64,000 bases of DNA from Bugula neritina (Eukaryota; Bryozoa; Gymnolaemata; Cheilostomatida; Bugulidae). The notes below the pieces were generated by a model. That model saw nothing but the letters and a program-made list of their open reading frames with translations. It was not told where the DNA came from and did no database searches. Shown piece after piece: positions 23,108 through 35,144 of the stretch. Both the position numbers and the translations under genes were made by a program. The DNA lies in NCBI GenBank assembly GCA_964035545.1, contig OZ037773.1, positions 4,161,251 to 4,225,250 of the forward strand, given 5' to 3'. How positions within the stretch are numbered: position 1 is the stretch's first letter; the number at the start of each line of letters is the position of its first letter.

Positions 23108-24038
23108 TGTGTTAAAGACACACAGCTGCCTGCTAAAAAGTCAGTTACAAGTCACAAAAAAGCCGGACGAATACTTTGAGATTGGAACACATACTAAAAG
23201 TATTAAAAACTGAAATTGAAACAACTTGTAAACCTTTGAACCAAAATTGGTTTAATTTTGATTAAACAAGTAGTTTAAGGTAATGTTTTTACTATTTGGC
23301 ACTCATCCAGTTGATTTTGATGATATTTTCTGATACAGAAGAAGTTATATCAATTCGAGCAGACGCCAAATAATCAAACAATCATCTACCTAAAATAGAC
23401 ACAAGGACTACAAAATAAACCTGCATGGAAACATAGCGGAGAAAAAGGAAAATGGGACTAAACGCATTAAAGTGTCAAAAACTCTGGCTATTGTTTTAGT
23501 GGGGCAAAGTGACAGATATAAAGTGAAAGCTTATACAATTGGCTAAAAAGTTGTACTAGAATTTCATACATGGCACGGCATAAAAATACAGAGCTTACTC
23601 GAGAAAACTTCCACATTTTAACTTCTGCAGATATACTTCTGAAAACTAAACTTTTCCCCCATCTCCTCCTTCAAATCCTCTAAAGTAAAACTTCCTTCTG
23701 TTTGCAATTGATTTAAGTACAGTTAGTTAATGTAGAGAAAAAATAAATCTTTCACATCTACTAACTATTTCATTACTGGTTGCAGGTCCTTCTATACCAG
23801 AGACAGTAACGATGTCGTTAGTTTATGAACTTTCAGATATTTCTTTCTTTCAAATCCACAACTGTATATTGCATTGTCTCTTTATCAGCTTGATATTGTA
23901 TCTGTAAGATTATCAGCTCTGACATCTATTAGATAATTAGTGATTTGTATATACATCTGATGAACTCAGAAAACTGCATGTCATATTTGTAAATGTTTAT
24001 CTGTGATTATGCTAGTGTCCAGTCTGTTTGGCGATTTT
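23108..24038. other. spacer upstream of gene D
   Basis: No intact gene. The only recognisable content is an antisense V-like pseudoexon near 23786-23920. The sequence from about 23990 resembles the region upstream of gene E near 44330. Confidence 0.45.
23786..23920 (-). pseudogene. V-like pseudoexon, antisense
   Basis: On the minus strand this reads LQIQYQAD, matching LQLQYQSD of the functional V exons, followed by a decayed segment ending at a GGACCTGC motif. It matches the plus-strand pseudoexons at 32735 and 45060 in reverse orientation. Only the first half of the domain is present. Confidence 0.5.
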
Positions 24039-27000
24039 GCTTTTTTGCTTTCTTGTGTGTTCTCCAAACTAAAAGAACCACTATGAACTTAACCATCCTT
24101 TCATCTATTTCACGGTCTGTCTCTCTAACACCACTGATATCATGGATATCATTTTCATCTTTTTTCCTGGTGAATGCTTGATGTAATGCAGCTTAAATGG
24201 AAAACACATCCAGGTGACTTGGTGATGTTACTTGTAACTAAAGGCGGTTTTTTTTATTTCAAATCTGTACAGAGAACAAAGAGCAAGCAATGGTTCCGGC
24301 AGCCAATTTGAATAGCCTGAACCCTTCTGATTCTGAATCCCAACCCACTAGTTCAGTTTGGGAATCTAAATTACTATCAAACTTTGAGGGTTTTGCCATG
24401 TAAAAACTGAGTATAGTGCCTGTAACATATTTCTATTTATATTTTCCTAATTAGTATCAACATTGTCAATAATTGTGTTTTTGATGATTTAATTTTTTCA
24501 TGGTTGCCTTTATTGAACTATGTATAGGTTTTATAAGTTTCATATTCATATTTAACAATTTCAATAATTTTGAATAGATGTTTTTTAATTAATATTTAAT
24601 TTTCTCTTCACTACTGTGCTTTAACTTATGCTACATATGTATGCACATTGTGATAAAGTTGAATAATAAAGTCAATTATGATAAGAAGGCTAAAATGAAT
24701 TTATTAATCATCTCACAGATCACACTGCATGCAAATACACAAATACTAACTTCATAGCCATCTTTAATGGACAAAGGTGAGCTATAGGGTCATAGTGGCA
24801 GACAACAGAGCCACGAGTCAGTAACCATGTGTATACAGAACATACAGTGTTACTAGAGCATATCATATAACAGCTTACCTGTAGGAGTATATGCAGTTCA
24901 TAACAATATTTACATACACATTCTAGTAAACTAAATCTGATTGATCTTGAAGTAAATTACAAAAAATGTATAATTTAATACTTTTTGTATTTTCAAATGC
25001 ATATACATTGTTTGTAGAAAATATTGTACTTTAACAACTGATTCACAAATTTTTAACCAATTGCAGTTCACATTTATTCTTTAGCTAGTACAGCCAATGT
25101 TTTCAGACTATCCCCCTCCCCGTATTCACACGTTAGTATCCTATGTCGTAACTGCAAATTTTAGCCATTTTTGTCAACATTTGGGCTGAGTCATATCTCG
25201 GTATATGTTGCGGCTTTATTATTTTGGAACATACAAGGGAAGGATTTTAAATATGTTTGATAAGAACAGCTGATAATGAGAGAATGACTCCTAATTGACA
25301 CCAATATTGTGTAATCTATAAAATTATTATTTGCAAACAATATAAAATCAAATATATAACAATGTTGCATTGTTGAATATTTTAAAAAAAAAATTTCTTA
25401 TGATTCCATACATTCTTTACATCACAAAACAAAACAGCTTCATAGACATCACAAAATTAAGTTTCTTCTATAAAAGTCTCTAGATTCTAAATAACTCTAA
25501 GTTAGATACTCATCTACTACTGTATATAGGCAGGACCTTTAACTACTCACAATTACTATGATGTTATATCTCAGCTATCTGATGTGTTTGTTTATCCGTA
25601 TTTCCGGTATGTGATGTTTTACAGTACTTATCGAACTCAAAATACAAATATAACAAAATGATTATGCAATCATATTTTAGAAAATACATTACAGCCAATT
25701 TGCGTTAATGATAGTTTTTCTAATGCAAACAATAAACAAAATAGCTGCAAAATTAGTGAATGTAAGTCTAAGATGTCTCATCTAGAGTTTATTTACCAAA
25801 CCACTGAGTAGAAGCTTACCATAGAAACTCACACAGCGTTATAGATTATTTGTACCAATCAATGATGTTTCTTCTATGGAGTTGGTCATGATGTAGGTTC
25901 CAAGTTTAATATTTCCATGTGTACAAAAAGTAAAGCTAGAAAGGCTTCAGATTTTAGTTTGACCAATAGGATAAATGCATTATATTACACCCTAATGCAA
26001 TTTTTATCAATGCTTTGTTTATTTCTTTTCTATGTTATACAAAACAACATCAAAACACTGTTGCCACCGCTATAACATATAAAAGCAGCAAAACACTGTA
26101 TATTTATCTCATGACTTTACCTTTATTATTTTCTTCAGTTAGGATTGTCAATCTGCGTAGGTTTTATTCAATATCTTTATAGTAAGTTTTATGATGTCTT
26201 GCAAAAAAAAGGCAACATGCAGTAGTGGACAGTTATATAGAAAACTACTTTAAAAATAATAAACTGTAAATAATTTTTACATTCAGCTAAACCATCTGCA
26301 CTCATAGACTACAATCCTGGGAATGGACCAGAGGTATATAAAGATAAGAATATAGCTGTATTCTGTGTGGCATCTGGCTATACGGATTTGAGAAGCTTAC
26401 AGCTACAATATCAATCTGATATAGAAGACAAGGTTTACAGCACTGGATGTACTCGAAGTAGTGGAGATGACACTGTGTGGGTTGCTTCATCAACCCCAGA
26501 CATAGCTACGATACCTGGTATAAAAAGACTTGGCATTAGTGATGCAGACTGTGGATATGCTAGCGAGTCTGATGTATTATCTTTTCTTTTTCAATTCACA
26601 ATAACTGAGTCAACAACTGGAGGGAGTTTTTCCTGTAAAGGGGTTGAAGGAGGTGCCGGAGAAATTTCTTCCTCAGAAGTACCAGTAGATGTCAAAGGTC
26701 ATTATTTTCAAGTTTTAGTTGAAACAAGCAATGGGTATAAAAAAGGATTATGAATGATGTATTACGCAAGCATTCAAATTTCATAAAACAAGTGCTTTCT
26801 TGACTCTTTACATAAAAATTTCCATTGGGTTAATTTATTTAATATAAAGAAAAGCTTTGTAATGTTTAATAAATTGTCGCATACAGTGTTGTTTGTTAAG
26901 GCAAATATTTCTAATTTATGAAATATTACTTGAAAGAAACTTAAAAATATTTTAACAGACCATTGATGCAGTCAATGTATTCTAAATTTGTCAAGCTTTA

Positions 27001-27961
27001 AGGCGCAATAAAGATCTTTTTTAAAAACCACATGTTCTACAGTTTCCACCTGAATAAATGCAACCATATGTTTTTTTGTGGAAATCAATCATCGAATGAG
27101 TTCGGTTGTTGCAAAGAAGATCAAGGTTTGCAATTTGAACTGCCAAAGCTAAAACTACAATTTTGACATTCATCTGATCGCTATTTAAAATTGCTAATCT
27201 TTTAAATTTTTGCTTTACAGTTGGTCCTCCGAGTTTGATTCTTAATGCATCTGATGCAGTAGAAGGTGAAGTTCTAAACTTTAGCTGTGAGTCCAGAGAT
27301 GCTAAGCCTGTCTCAGAATATGAGTACAGTAAGTAGAAGGTTTTTTACGTTTTTATTCTATTGTATCAAATTGACCGAAATAATTTGGCTACATATTTAT
27401 ATAAGTTTTTTACTATATAATTGTCTGCTCCCACCATCAACAGAAAAACTGTTGAAAACTAGCACTAAAACAAATAAAATTTTGTTGAGCGTGTTAGTCT
27501 AATGTTGCGCATTTATGCATTCACAACTTTTAGTCAAAATATATACATTTGACCTAGTTGAAATTTGCATTGTAAAAGCCACTGTCAAAATTGCTGTACC
27601 GTGTGATTAATTAATCAGCCTATATCAGATTAATAATCAAAAGAACTAATAACTCAGCGTAGATATGAGTATTTGATCATTACTTTGTATATAATCATAT
27701 GAGCAACATTTTCACGATTATACTTTCTCTTTTATGCTGTCAACCTTTTGAAGGGGCATCAACTATCGATTGAGTGAGTCGTGTTTCACTATTAGAAAAT
27801 CAGTTTCCGCATCAATATGATTTTAACGAGTTTTAGTAAAACTATGAAGGGGTAATATTGTAGTGGGCAGTAGAGCGTAAGGCCACGCGCTCACTAACCA
27901 CTCATCATTAAAACACGTGATTACCCTCCCCCCTCGGCAAAGTAGAAAGGCTTCAGGACAT
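24039..27961 (+). repeat. segmental duplication, source copy
   Basis: This is the 3923-bp stretch copied into the LTR element at 15385-19307. It contains the upstream region and first three exons of gene D and ends inside the solo LTR at 27859-28134. Both flanks continue into sequence homologous to other gene copies. Confidence 0.85.
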
Positions 27962-30950
27962 CATTTTAGATATATAACAGTTAGAGCGTGATGCTGATTG
28001 TGATAAGATAGTTGTTTTATATATGTGTGTTATTAAACTTGTGTTACTTTTGCTCGCTACTTAGTGTATTAAATAAACCTTCTTCCCTCTTGATTACTCG
28101 TCTGATGTCTAGCAATGCAACGTGGATAATTACAGTATATACGAATCCCAATACTCAATATAATTGTGAAAATTATAACAATATTCATCAGCATATACAA
28201 TAACACAACTTTATACACATATCATTGGCTAACAGTCAAATGTAAATAGCTTTGGTACAGAAAACTTTTCCACTTACCTTAAAGAATCCCTGACACACTT
28301 CACTTATGCAGTAATAAAATAAGCTTACATATATTAGTTTTTATCTACAGACTGCTTTGAGATTGTATGCCTAAACAAGTTTGTTTTATAATAAAATTTG
28401 TGCCAGTATGTGCTAAAAAGATTTGGAACTTCCAATGCCTTACTGACTACGTTTTAGGCCAGCATTGACTTTACTGCAACTATAAAACTTATACTAATTA
28501 GAGGTATATTTCAATGCATGCTATAGTTAGCTTCTGCACCAGGCAGCTTTATCATTGAGATGGTCTGAATGTTTAAACTTTGAACTAGAAGCATACAACC
28601 TCAAAGCAGTTTCTAGATGAAAACTAAAATATATAAAAATATTTTAGTACTACACAAGTTAAGTGCGACAGGAATTCTTTAAGCTTATATACATCCTTTG
28701 CCTTATACAATATGCTCTGCTTTTCTCACTGGCAGATAAACAATTTACATAGTTATTGGTACAACTCTGATCATGCCACAAGCTCATTAGGATGATCAGC
28801 ATCCTCTATTTCTAATGAACTTAATTATTTGAATGCAATGTAATTTCAGAAGTGAATAACCAGTCAGTCTCTTCGCCTACCTATATTCCTGAGAAAACAG
28901 ACAGGGATGGAGTGTTGATATCATGTAGAGATATCGTTCATACAAACTGGAAAGATGGAAATACCGAAACTTCAGTTTTGCTTATGCCTAAATGTAAGTA
29001 GACATGCATGCAGACTACTGTTGAGTTTAAAAGTGATTGGGTGTGATTAAAAATGGTAGGAAGCTTTATAATTGCAATAACTGCAAACAGAAATTGAAGG
29101 GTGAACAAGCCAACCATCATGCTAAACATACTTCCTAACTGTAGGTTTTATTACTATATTGTACCAGCACAAAAAAACTTTAATATTTTTTTATTGTCAT
29201 GTTCATAGACATCGATGTAAAATCGGAAACAAAAAGTGCAATAGTACTACAAGTGATGACTGAAGATGGCGCTGTAGAAGTAGACTGTGATCCACATGTT
29301 ACAGGAAACCCAAAACCAACCATCTTCTTCTGGGTACGAAACGGGACTGAACAATCAGAAGAGACAAATAACAAGTTACTCCTGACTGCACAGACTGCTG
29401 GTACCAAAGAAACAGTAATGTGTACTGCTGGAAATTCTCTGGGTTTGTCCTTTAAAATGTTGCATTACTTTTAAATAAACTATAGTGACAATTGACATCA
29501 CTATTGTATTTCAAAGCAGATTTTCAGCTTGACTCAAAGAAAAGCTGCATTTCTATATTTATGTGAGAACAGCAAACTATATTACAAAAGGTTTGATGAA
29601 TTATCAAAGTCGAATTTGATGCTATATACTTTTATAGTTAATGTGTAACATTATATAATACTATCATCAGGGTTTATACGTTACATCTCCTAATATATAG
29701 CATCGTTTTATTTGTAACAGGAAACTTATATAGTATATCAAAGCTGTTAGCCAGTGCACTTCAGTTATCTCATTACAGGAAAGAATGTGACTGTAACATG
29801 GCTTATAGAATGGAATATCGTGACTACCATAGCAGGTAAGAAAGTTATATACTTTTTAAAAACAATATTGATGCAGCAAGCAGTAAAATGATTATTATAT
29901 AGTGCTATTTAGATCACCTGGCATTTCATATAATATGAGCATTGATAGAATGCTGCTAGTTTCTCATATTGCAGATAGTATATGTAGCGTGTGACATCCT
30001 ATATAATAGTACCATCACTAGCTAGTTAGTGTAAAAGATATCACGACAGGCTATATATTCCATTAGATAGTATCATACAAGATTATGTAGTTTAATTATC
30101 TCTCTACAGAGAAGGATGTGACTGTATCCATGAATACGGAATCCAACGGCGTGACAGCTATAACAGGTGAGCGTTTTAGACTGTTCACAGTTTGATCACA
30201 AACATTTAGCTTCTTGAAAGCTTATATATTGTCGCATTAAGTTATTTCCTAGGCAGTAAATATTGACATCACAAACAATATATATCTTTGGTGAAAAAGC
30301 ACAACTTCTGAACGCATCTTTTCATCAGTATATTTGTATTCAGTGGAATATTTGTAAGAAATAACAATTTCTCTCAGTTTCCAGTAAATAACCATGCAAT
30401 GCTGCTTATCTCAAATATAGTGTTACTATAATAAGTGACTGTGGATGCTTCTGCATTTACATATGTTGTGTTCACTTGCAAAAGTAAAGTACTCAATTAT
30501 AAACAAAGTGTAGAAAAGAGAAGTACGCTAATTTACAGCAACTTTTCATCGCCACCAATTCCAAAGTTAAGTTCTTTTTAACTGCATTTAATCAATCAGT
30601 CTTCTTAAGCTGCTGTGAAAACTAAATACTCTTTAATCTAATGAAAGTTGAGTAAGAAATTGGCTGACCAAACTTTATATTATAGGCAGTGAGAAAAATT
30701 AGTATAATTGCATCTTAAAGTTATAGTCAAATAGCACCCAAGTTTTCGCACAATTATCATGCCATATAATCAAGTTAAAAAGAGATTACTTTATATCTGT
30801 CTTTTCCGCTTTGCAGAAAAAAGTCTGAATTCATCAACAGAAATCAAAGAGCAAGTTGATAGTGAGAATAAATCTCAAAGCAACCTGATGGCAGGCTACA
30901 GCTTGTTATCTATCATCATCCTATTCCTTTGGAACTGTATTTTAATCTAA
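25558..30950 (+). CDS. Ig-domain surface protein, gene D
   Basis: This is the cleanest copy. Exons: 25558-25606 (signal peptide, MMLYLSYLMCLFIRIS), 26287-26697 (V-like domain), 27221-27328 and 28850-28993 (split middle Ig domain), 29209-29442 (I/C2 domain with VDCD, FFWV and VMCTAG and a possible N-glycosylation site NGT), 29779-29835 and 30110-30166 (57-nt linker cassettes) and 30817-30950 (terminal). The joined frame is 1194 nt, 397 residues, all junctions phase 1. The C-terminus is a hydrophobic run ending LFLWNCILI with no cytoplasmic tail, so GPI anchoring is likely. Upstream sequence is shared with gene E and with the copy inside the LTR element. A recognition or immune role is inferred from architecture and from tandem duplication. 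Confidence 0.8.
27859..28134 (+). mobile_element. solo LTR-like insertion in gene D intron
   Basis: This is the ortholog of the block at 6171-6454 in gene B, with the same TGTAGTGGGCAG start and AATTACA end. It has an interrupted C tract in place of the 21-C run. The segmental duplication breaks inside it, at 27961. Confidence 0.5.
28327..28633. mobile_element. MITE-like foldback element
   Basis: The ends are inverted repeats of about 44 bp: the left arm contains CTGCTTTGAGATTGTATGC and the right arm is its complement with few mismatches. The internal 220 bp has no reading frame. Gene B lacks the left arm and core at the homologous intron position but keeps part of the right arm. A related left end lies near 47667 (GTTGTATGCCTAAACAA). 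Confidence 0.6.
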
Positions 30951-32734
30951 GTTCCGTATATTTTGCAACAAAAGACAAGTTTGAAGAAGGTATCTAGTTG
31001 TATTTTGCAAGTTTTAATAGAGCAATTTGTTGATTAAATTACAATCAGCTGAACAAGCATGGTTGAAAAACATAAATATGAGGGCAAAGGATCGCAAAAT
31101 TCCCTTATGAATACTAATATAAAATATGTCACTTGATGTATATATCAGAAACGCAAGCATTGCTTTTATAGAAAAGAACATTTAAGTTTTGAAATGTGAG
31201 CCATGAACACCAAAAGTTTTCATAACTGTTTGAGGTATTTTGAAGTTTTAAAAGTATATCAGTGTGTCGTAGCATAGGTCATGCAGTCAGGATTAAAACT
31301 AAAATATATATATGAATATATTGTATGTAAATACACTTATAACTTATGCAAGCTATTTTATATAGACTTGTAATACTTTATTAATATAAAAGTGTTAAAA
31401 TATTCATATGACTTGAAAATTTTAAAGTTTTTAAAATTTATATCAATTGACCATTTTTGCATCATAGAAACTTTGTCAATGCTTTAAAGTAAAAAACACA
31501 TACCATCTATAAAACAAATGAACAATTGCGGAATATTTATTTGATGAAGCTATCAGTGTATTCTAATTTGGAATAAACAAAATAGAACTCATTAGCTATG
31601 CAAGTCACACACTGGCTTTTCAATTAAACATTGTGTTTTATAGAACAAAACACACGAGATAGTTATACAATAAGAAAACCATAAAACTCTTTTCATCTTT
31701 TGGTAAAATATTTAGTATAGTGTTGAAAATTTCATAAAAGTATGGTATAGCTGCATTTTCTATACTGCTTTTAATTTTTCTTGTATGTGGGTTTAATTTT
31801 TATTCATTTGGTTTCAGGAACTTGGCTACAGAAAACAGAAGTTTAAGAAGCAAAGAACTTACACATGGTGTAAACTTTAATTAAAGCAATTCAAAAATGT
31901 TGAAATCCAAAACTTTAAATTTAAATTATAATTCAAGCATGTCCAAATTGAAGAATGTAAAAATTAAAGATAAGTTATTGCGTAATATTTCAATGGAATA
32001 AAGATCCAAAAAAAAATTAAATTGAAAGCTCTACTTATACTATAATAATATATTTTCTATCTAGAAACATTTATCTACTTACGTTAATAATAGATATTAT
32101 TACTATATGCAAATCATGTATAAAGTCAATTGAGACAAAACTCGATTAATTTGAAATAAAGTCTTAGTTAACTAACCACCCTACATGCAATATAAATATA
32201 CAAGGATGTTAAAAGTGAACCGAGTTGAGAGACAGCTAATAGTCTACAACATGCAGTAGATACTAATGACATCAAAGCGTTGTATGGGGCACTACAGGAA
32301 GTGTATACGCTTCTTAAACAAAAATCTCAACTCAGCTCGCAGCTCTACATGGCAGTGCAGTACTAGAATGGAAGTTAGAAGTAGTCAACATTTTTGTTAA
32401 ATACTTTGATCAACTACTGAAGATAATAGGCACTGCATTTCAGTTGTACACCTTATAACTACATATATTTGTCTTACTTAGAATCAAGTATTGTGAACAA
32501 CTGAACATGTACAGGAAAGGGAGTTTAACAGACGTACGGTTTTATGTATTCAGTATAGGTGCTATACATTCAGTATATGTCTTTTAAATTAATTTTTTGT
32601 ACTGATAGTTTAAAGTTAAGACTTGCTGAATTTAATTGAAACATCTTATGCTTAGAACAAACATCTACAAATATGACATGCAGTTTTTGAGTTTACCAGA
32701 TTCAGAGTATATATACAAATCACTAATGCATCAG
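30951..32734 (+). other. 3' flank of gene D and spacer
   Basis: The first 1.2 kb is homologous to the 3' flank of gene B. From about 32210 to 32640 the sequence resembles 44630-44990, upstream of gene E. No intact coding feature was seen. Confidence 0.5.
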
Positions 32735-33055
32735 AGGTCAGTGAGCTGATTTACAGATACAATATCAAGCTGATTGAGACAGTACAGTTTATATGTGAAA
32801 ATGAAATAAGATATTTGCCAAAGTTAATCAATTAACAACATTGTTGCTGTCTCTGATATAGAAGGACCTGCAACCAGTAATGAAATATGTAGCTCAGTTG
32901 GCAAACCTAGCTGAAGGATTTAATCTTTCTCTACAACTAAGTGTAGTTGAGCCAATTGCAGACAGAAGAAAGTTTCGCTGTAGAGAATTTAAAAGAGGAG
33001 ATGTGGAAATTGTTCTGTTTTCGGAACTATCGCAAGAAGTATCATGAAGGGTTCC
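32735..33055 (+). pseudogene. V-like pseudoexon
   Basis: The segment has LQIQYQAD followed by stops, then a readable second half FNLSLQLSVVEPIADRRKF and RCREFKRGDVE, ending at TGA. It resembles the V-like exons, especially the FYCRGFEG form at the window start, but the frame is broken and no splice donor follows. It is paralogous to 45060-45372. Confidence 0.55.
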
Positions 33056-33239
33056 TCAACTAAGCTTTATATTTTGATGCTGTGACGTTTTATCAGAGTA
33101 TAGTCAAACATTTTAGCTGTCTTCCAATTCTCATTTTATACTTTTGTCCTACCAAAATAGTAATGAGAGATTTTGGCATTTCTTGTATTTTTACTTCTTT
33201 TTTTTCTGTAGTTTTATGCAGTTTATGTTGTAGTTTTAG

Positions 33240-34625
33240 TGTATCATCACACTTGATTAAGCTGATCCAGCAGTTTCAAATTGGGATGGACAAAGCACAT
33301 ATATCAAGCAAAGGCCAGCTGTCACTACCATTTACCTTCAATGATGGAGGAACGCAAGGCTGTGTTCTTGCGTCTATAACATTATTTAGCATATACTTCG
33401 CGGCGGTACTTGATGAAGCATTCTCTGACACTACCTAAGACATCTACCTGCAACCCATACCTGGTGCTAATTTAGTCTACTTTGCTTTTTTCAAATTTAA
33501 GAGTCGTGCACAATTGACTACGATTTGTGAATTGATGTACGCGGATGACACAGCACTAATAGCACACGTCTTGAAGGATATGAAAGTGATTGCATTAAAC
33601 TTTGCTAAAGCTGCTTGTTGCAGTGGCTTTTTGGCAGCTTTCCAAAAATCATTGTGTAACGAAAGCTATTTGTGAAAGCTTTCGCGATAGCTATTTACTG
33701 ACAGTTTTTGGTAGATGAGTCAGTGTAGCTCAGTTTTCCTCCTACTAAAGATGCAGGCAATCTATACTTAATTGTCAAAATAATTGTAAGTATCAAGTAT
33801 TATTTATCTTTTGTTTTGAACTTCATTAACTAAATGTTTTGTCAGCTATGTAATTAATGTTAAGTTAACAATATGTTTGTAATTTTCATGGTTATAGGTT
33901 ACAGTAAAGTACAATATGAGTATGAGTTTAAGTATGAATGAAGTCTAACTTAGAAAATATACTGTTGGCAATAGACAAAAATAGAGTTGTGGCCTGCATC
34001 TGTGTCCTCCATTTATTCACCCTTCATTAAGTGAATCACAATACATAGGCATCCTTGCCAAACAGCTGACGCAGCAACAACTATCAGCTGATACAGTAAC
34101 CACTATCGGCTGTCACACTGCTCATGACTTTAGATCGTGTATAAATATGCGTAAAACAAAGGTGAAGTACCAACCATGTGCACATACAACTAAAAGATCT
34201 GGGAATATTCAAAGTGAGGACCACCGCTCGAGAATGTAAACAGGTTTACATACCTTGGCAGCACGATTACCCATAGCGGGAATCCAAACACTGAACTACA
34301 AACTGGAATGTGTAAAGCTTCAGTTGCATTTGGGAGATCAGGAGAAAAACTCTGGAGCAACAATGGTATTACAATCAGAGTAAAATGTCAAGTCTACAGA
34401 GCTATTGTTCTGACCACCCTACTATACGGCTCAGAGACTTGGACGCTGTACAAACCTTAAGTTAGAAAACTCAACAGCTTTATGATTAACTAGTTAAGGT
34501 CCATCGTGAAAGTTGAATGGTGGCAAAAAATCCTCAACACTGAAATTCTGCAACATAGAAAGTTAACACCAATATATGATCAAGTAGTAATTTGTAACGT
34601 TAAATAGGCGGGTCACGTATCCATA
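33240..34625 (+). mobile_element. degenerate LINE reverse-transcriptase fragment
   Basis: Broken frames carry GGTQGCVLA (the usual PQG block), a YADDTALIAH catalytic motif near 33540, FTYLGSTITHSG near 34250 and LLYGSETWTLYK near 34420. This is the motif order of the 3' half of a non-LTR retrotransposon ORF2. Several stops and frameshifts make it dead. It is not the same family as the intact LINE at 36-40 kb, whose active-site block reads KLYADDSLLY. Confidence 0.7.
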
Positions 34626-35144
34626 GTTGTTTTCGACTGACTGCTTATAGTGAGTGATTGATAGTAAATAAATAAAGACCAGGTGCAATCAAATCAGAAA
34701 AGTTTTGATATATTAGATGTGCCCTATCCAGTGGCCCACTGTACCCCTTTACCAGGATGCAATGCAACTTAATTAATACCAAAATTTATTAGAATCTACA
34801 AAAGTTATATATGTATACATATGTTATTTATTTGTCTTCTTTATTTTTTTAGTACTTTTTATACAGATTTTTATAACTTTATCGATACCAAAGTTTATTA
34901 AGACTTGTACAGAACTTTGGGATTGTGTCTGTAACCTTACTTTCTGTTATATAACATATATTAATACTATGTTAAAGAGTAAATATAATTCCACAATCTT
35001 GAGCAAATGACTGAGATTATTGTATATACTTTTTCTTGCTTAGTAAGACAAAAAAATACAGTCAACAAAAATGTTCATTAAGATTTGTACAACGCAATTG
35101 GATATCTTCTTTAAACTTGTCTTTGGTTACAAAATATACGAAAC

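Noticed and set aside
25521-25530. TATA-like sequence about 30 bp before the gene D start codon
   Set aside because: A start of transcription at the usual distance would leave almost no leader, and AT-rich sequence makes such matches frequent.
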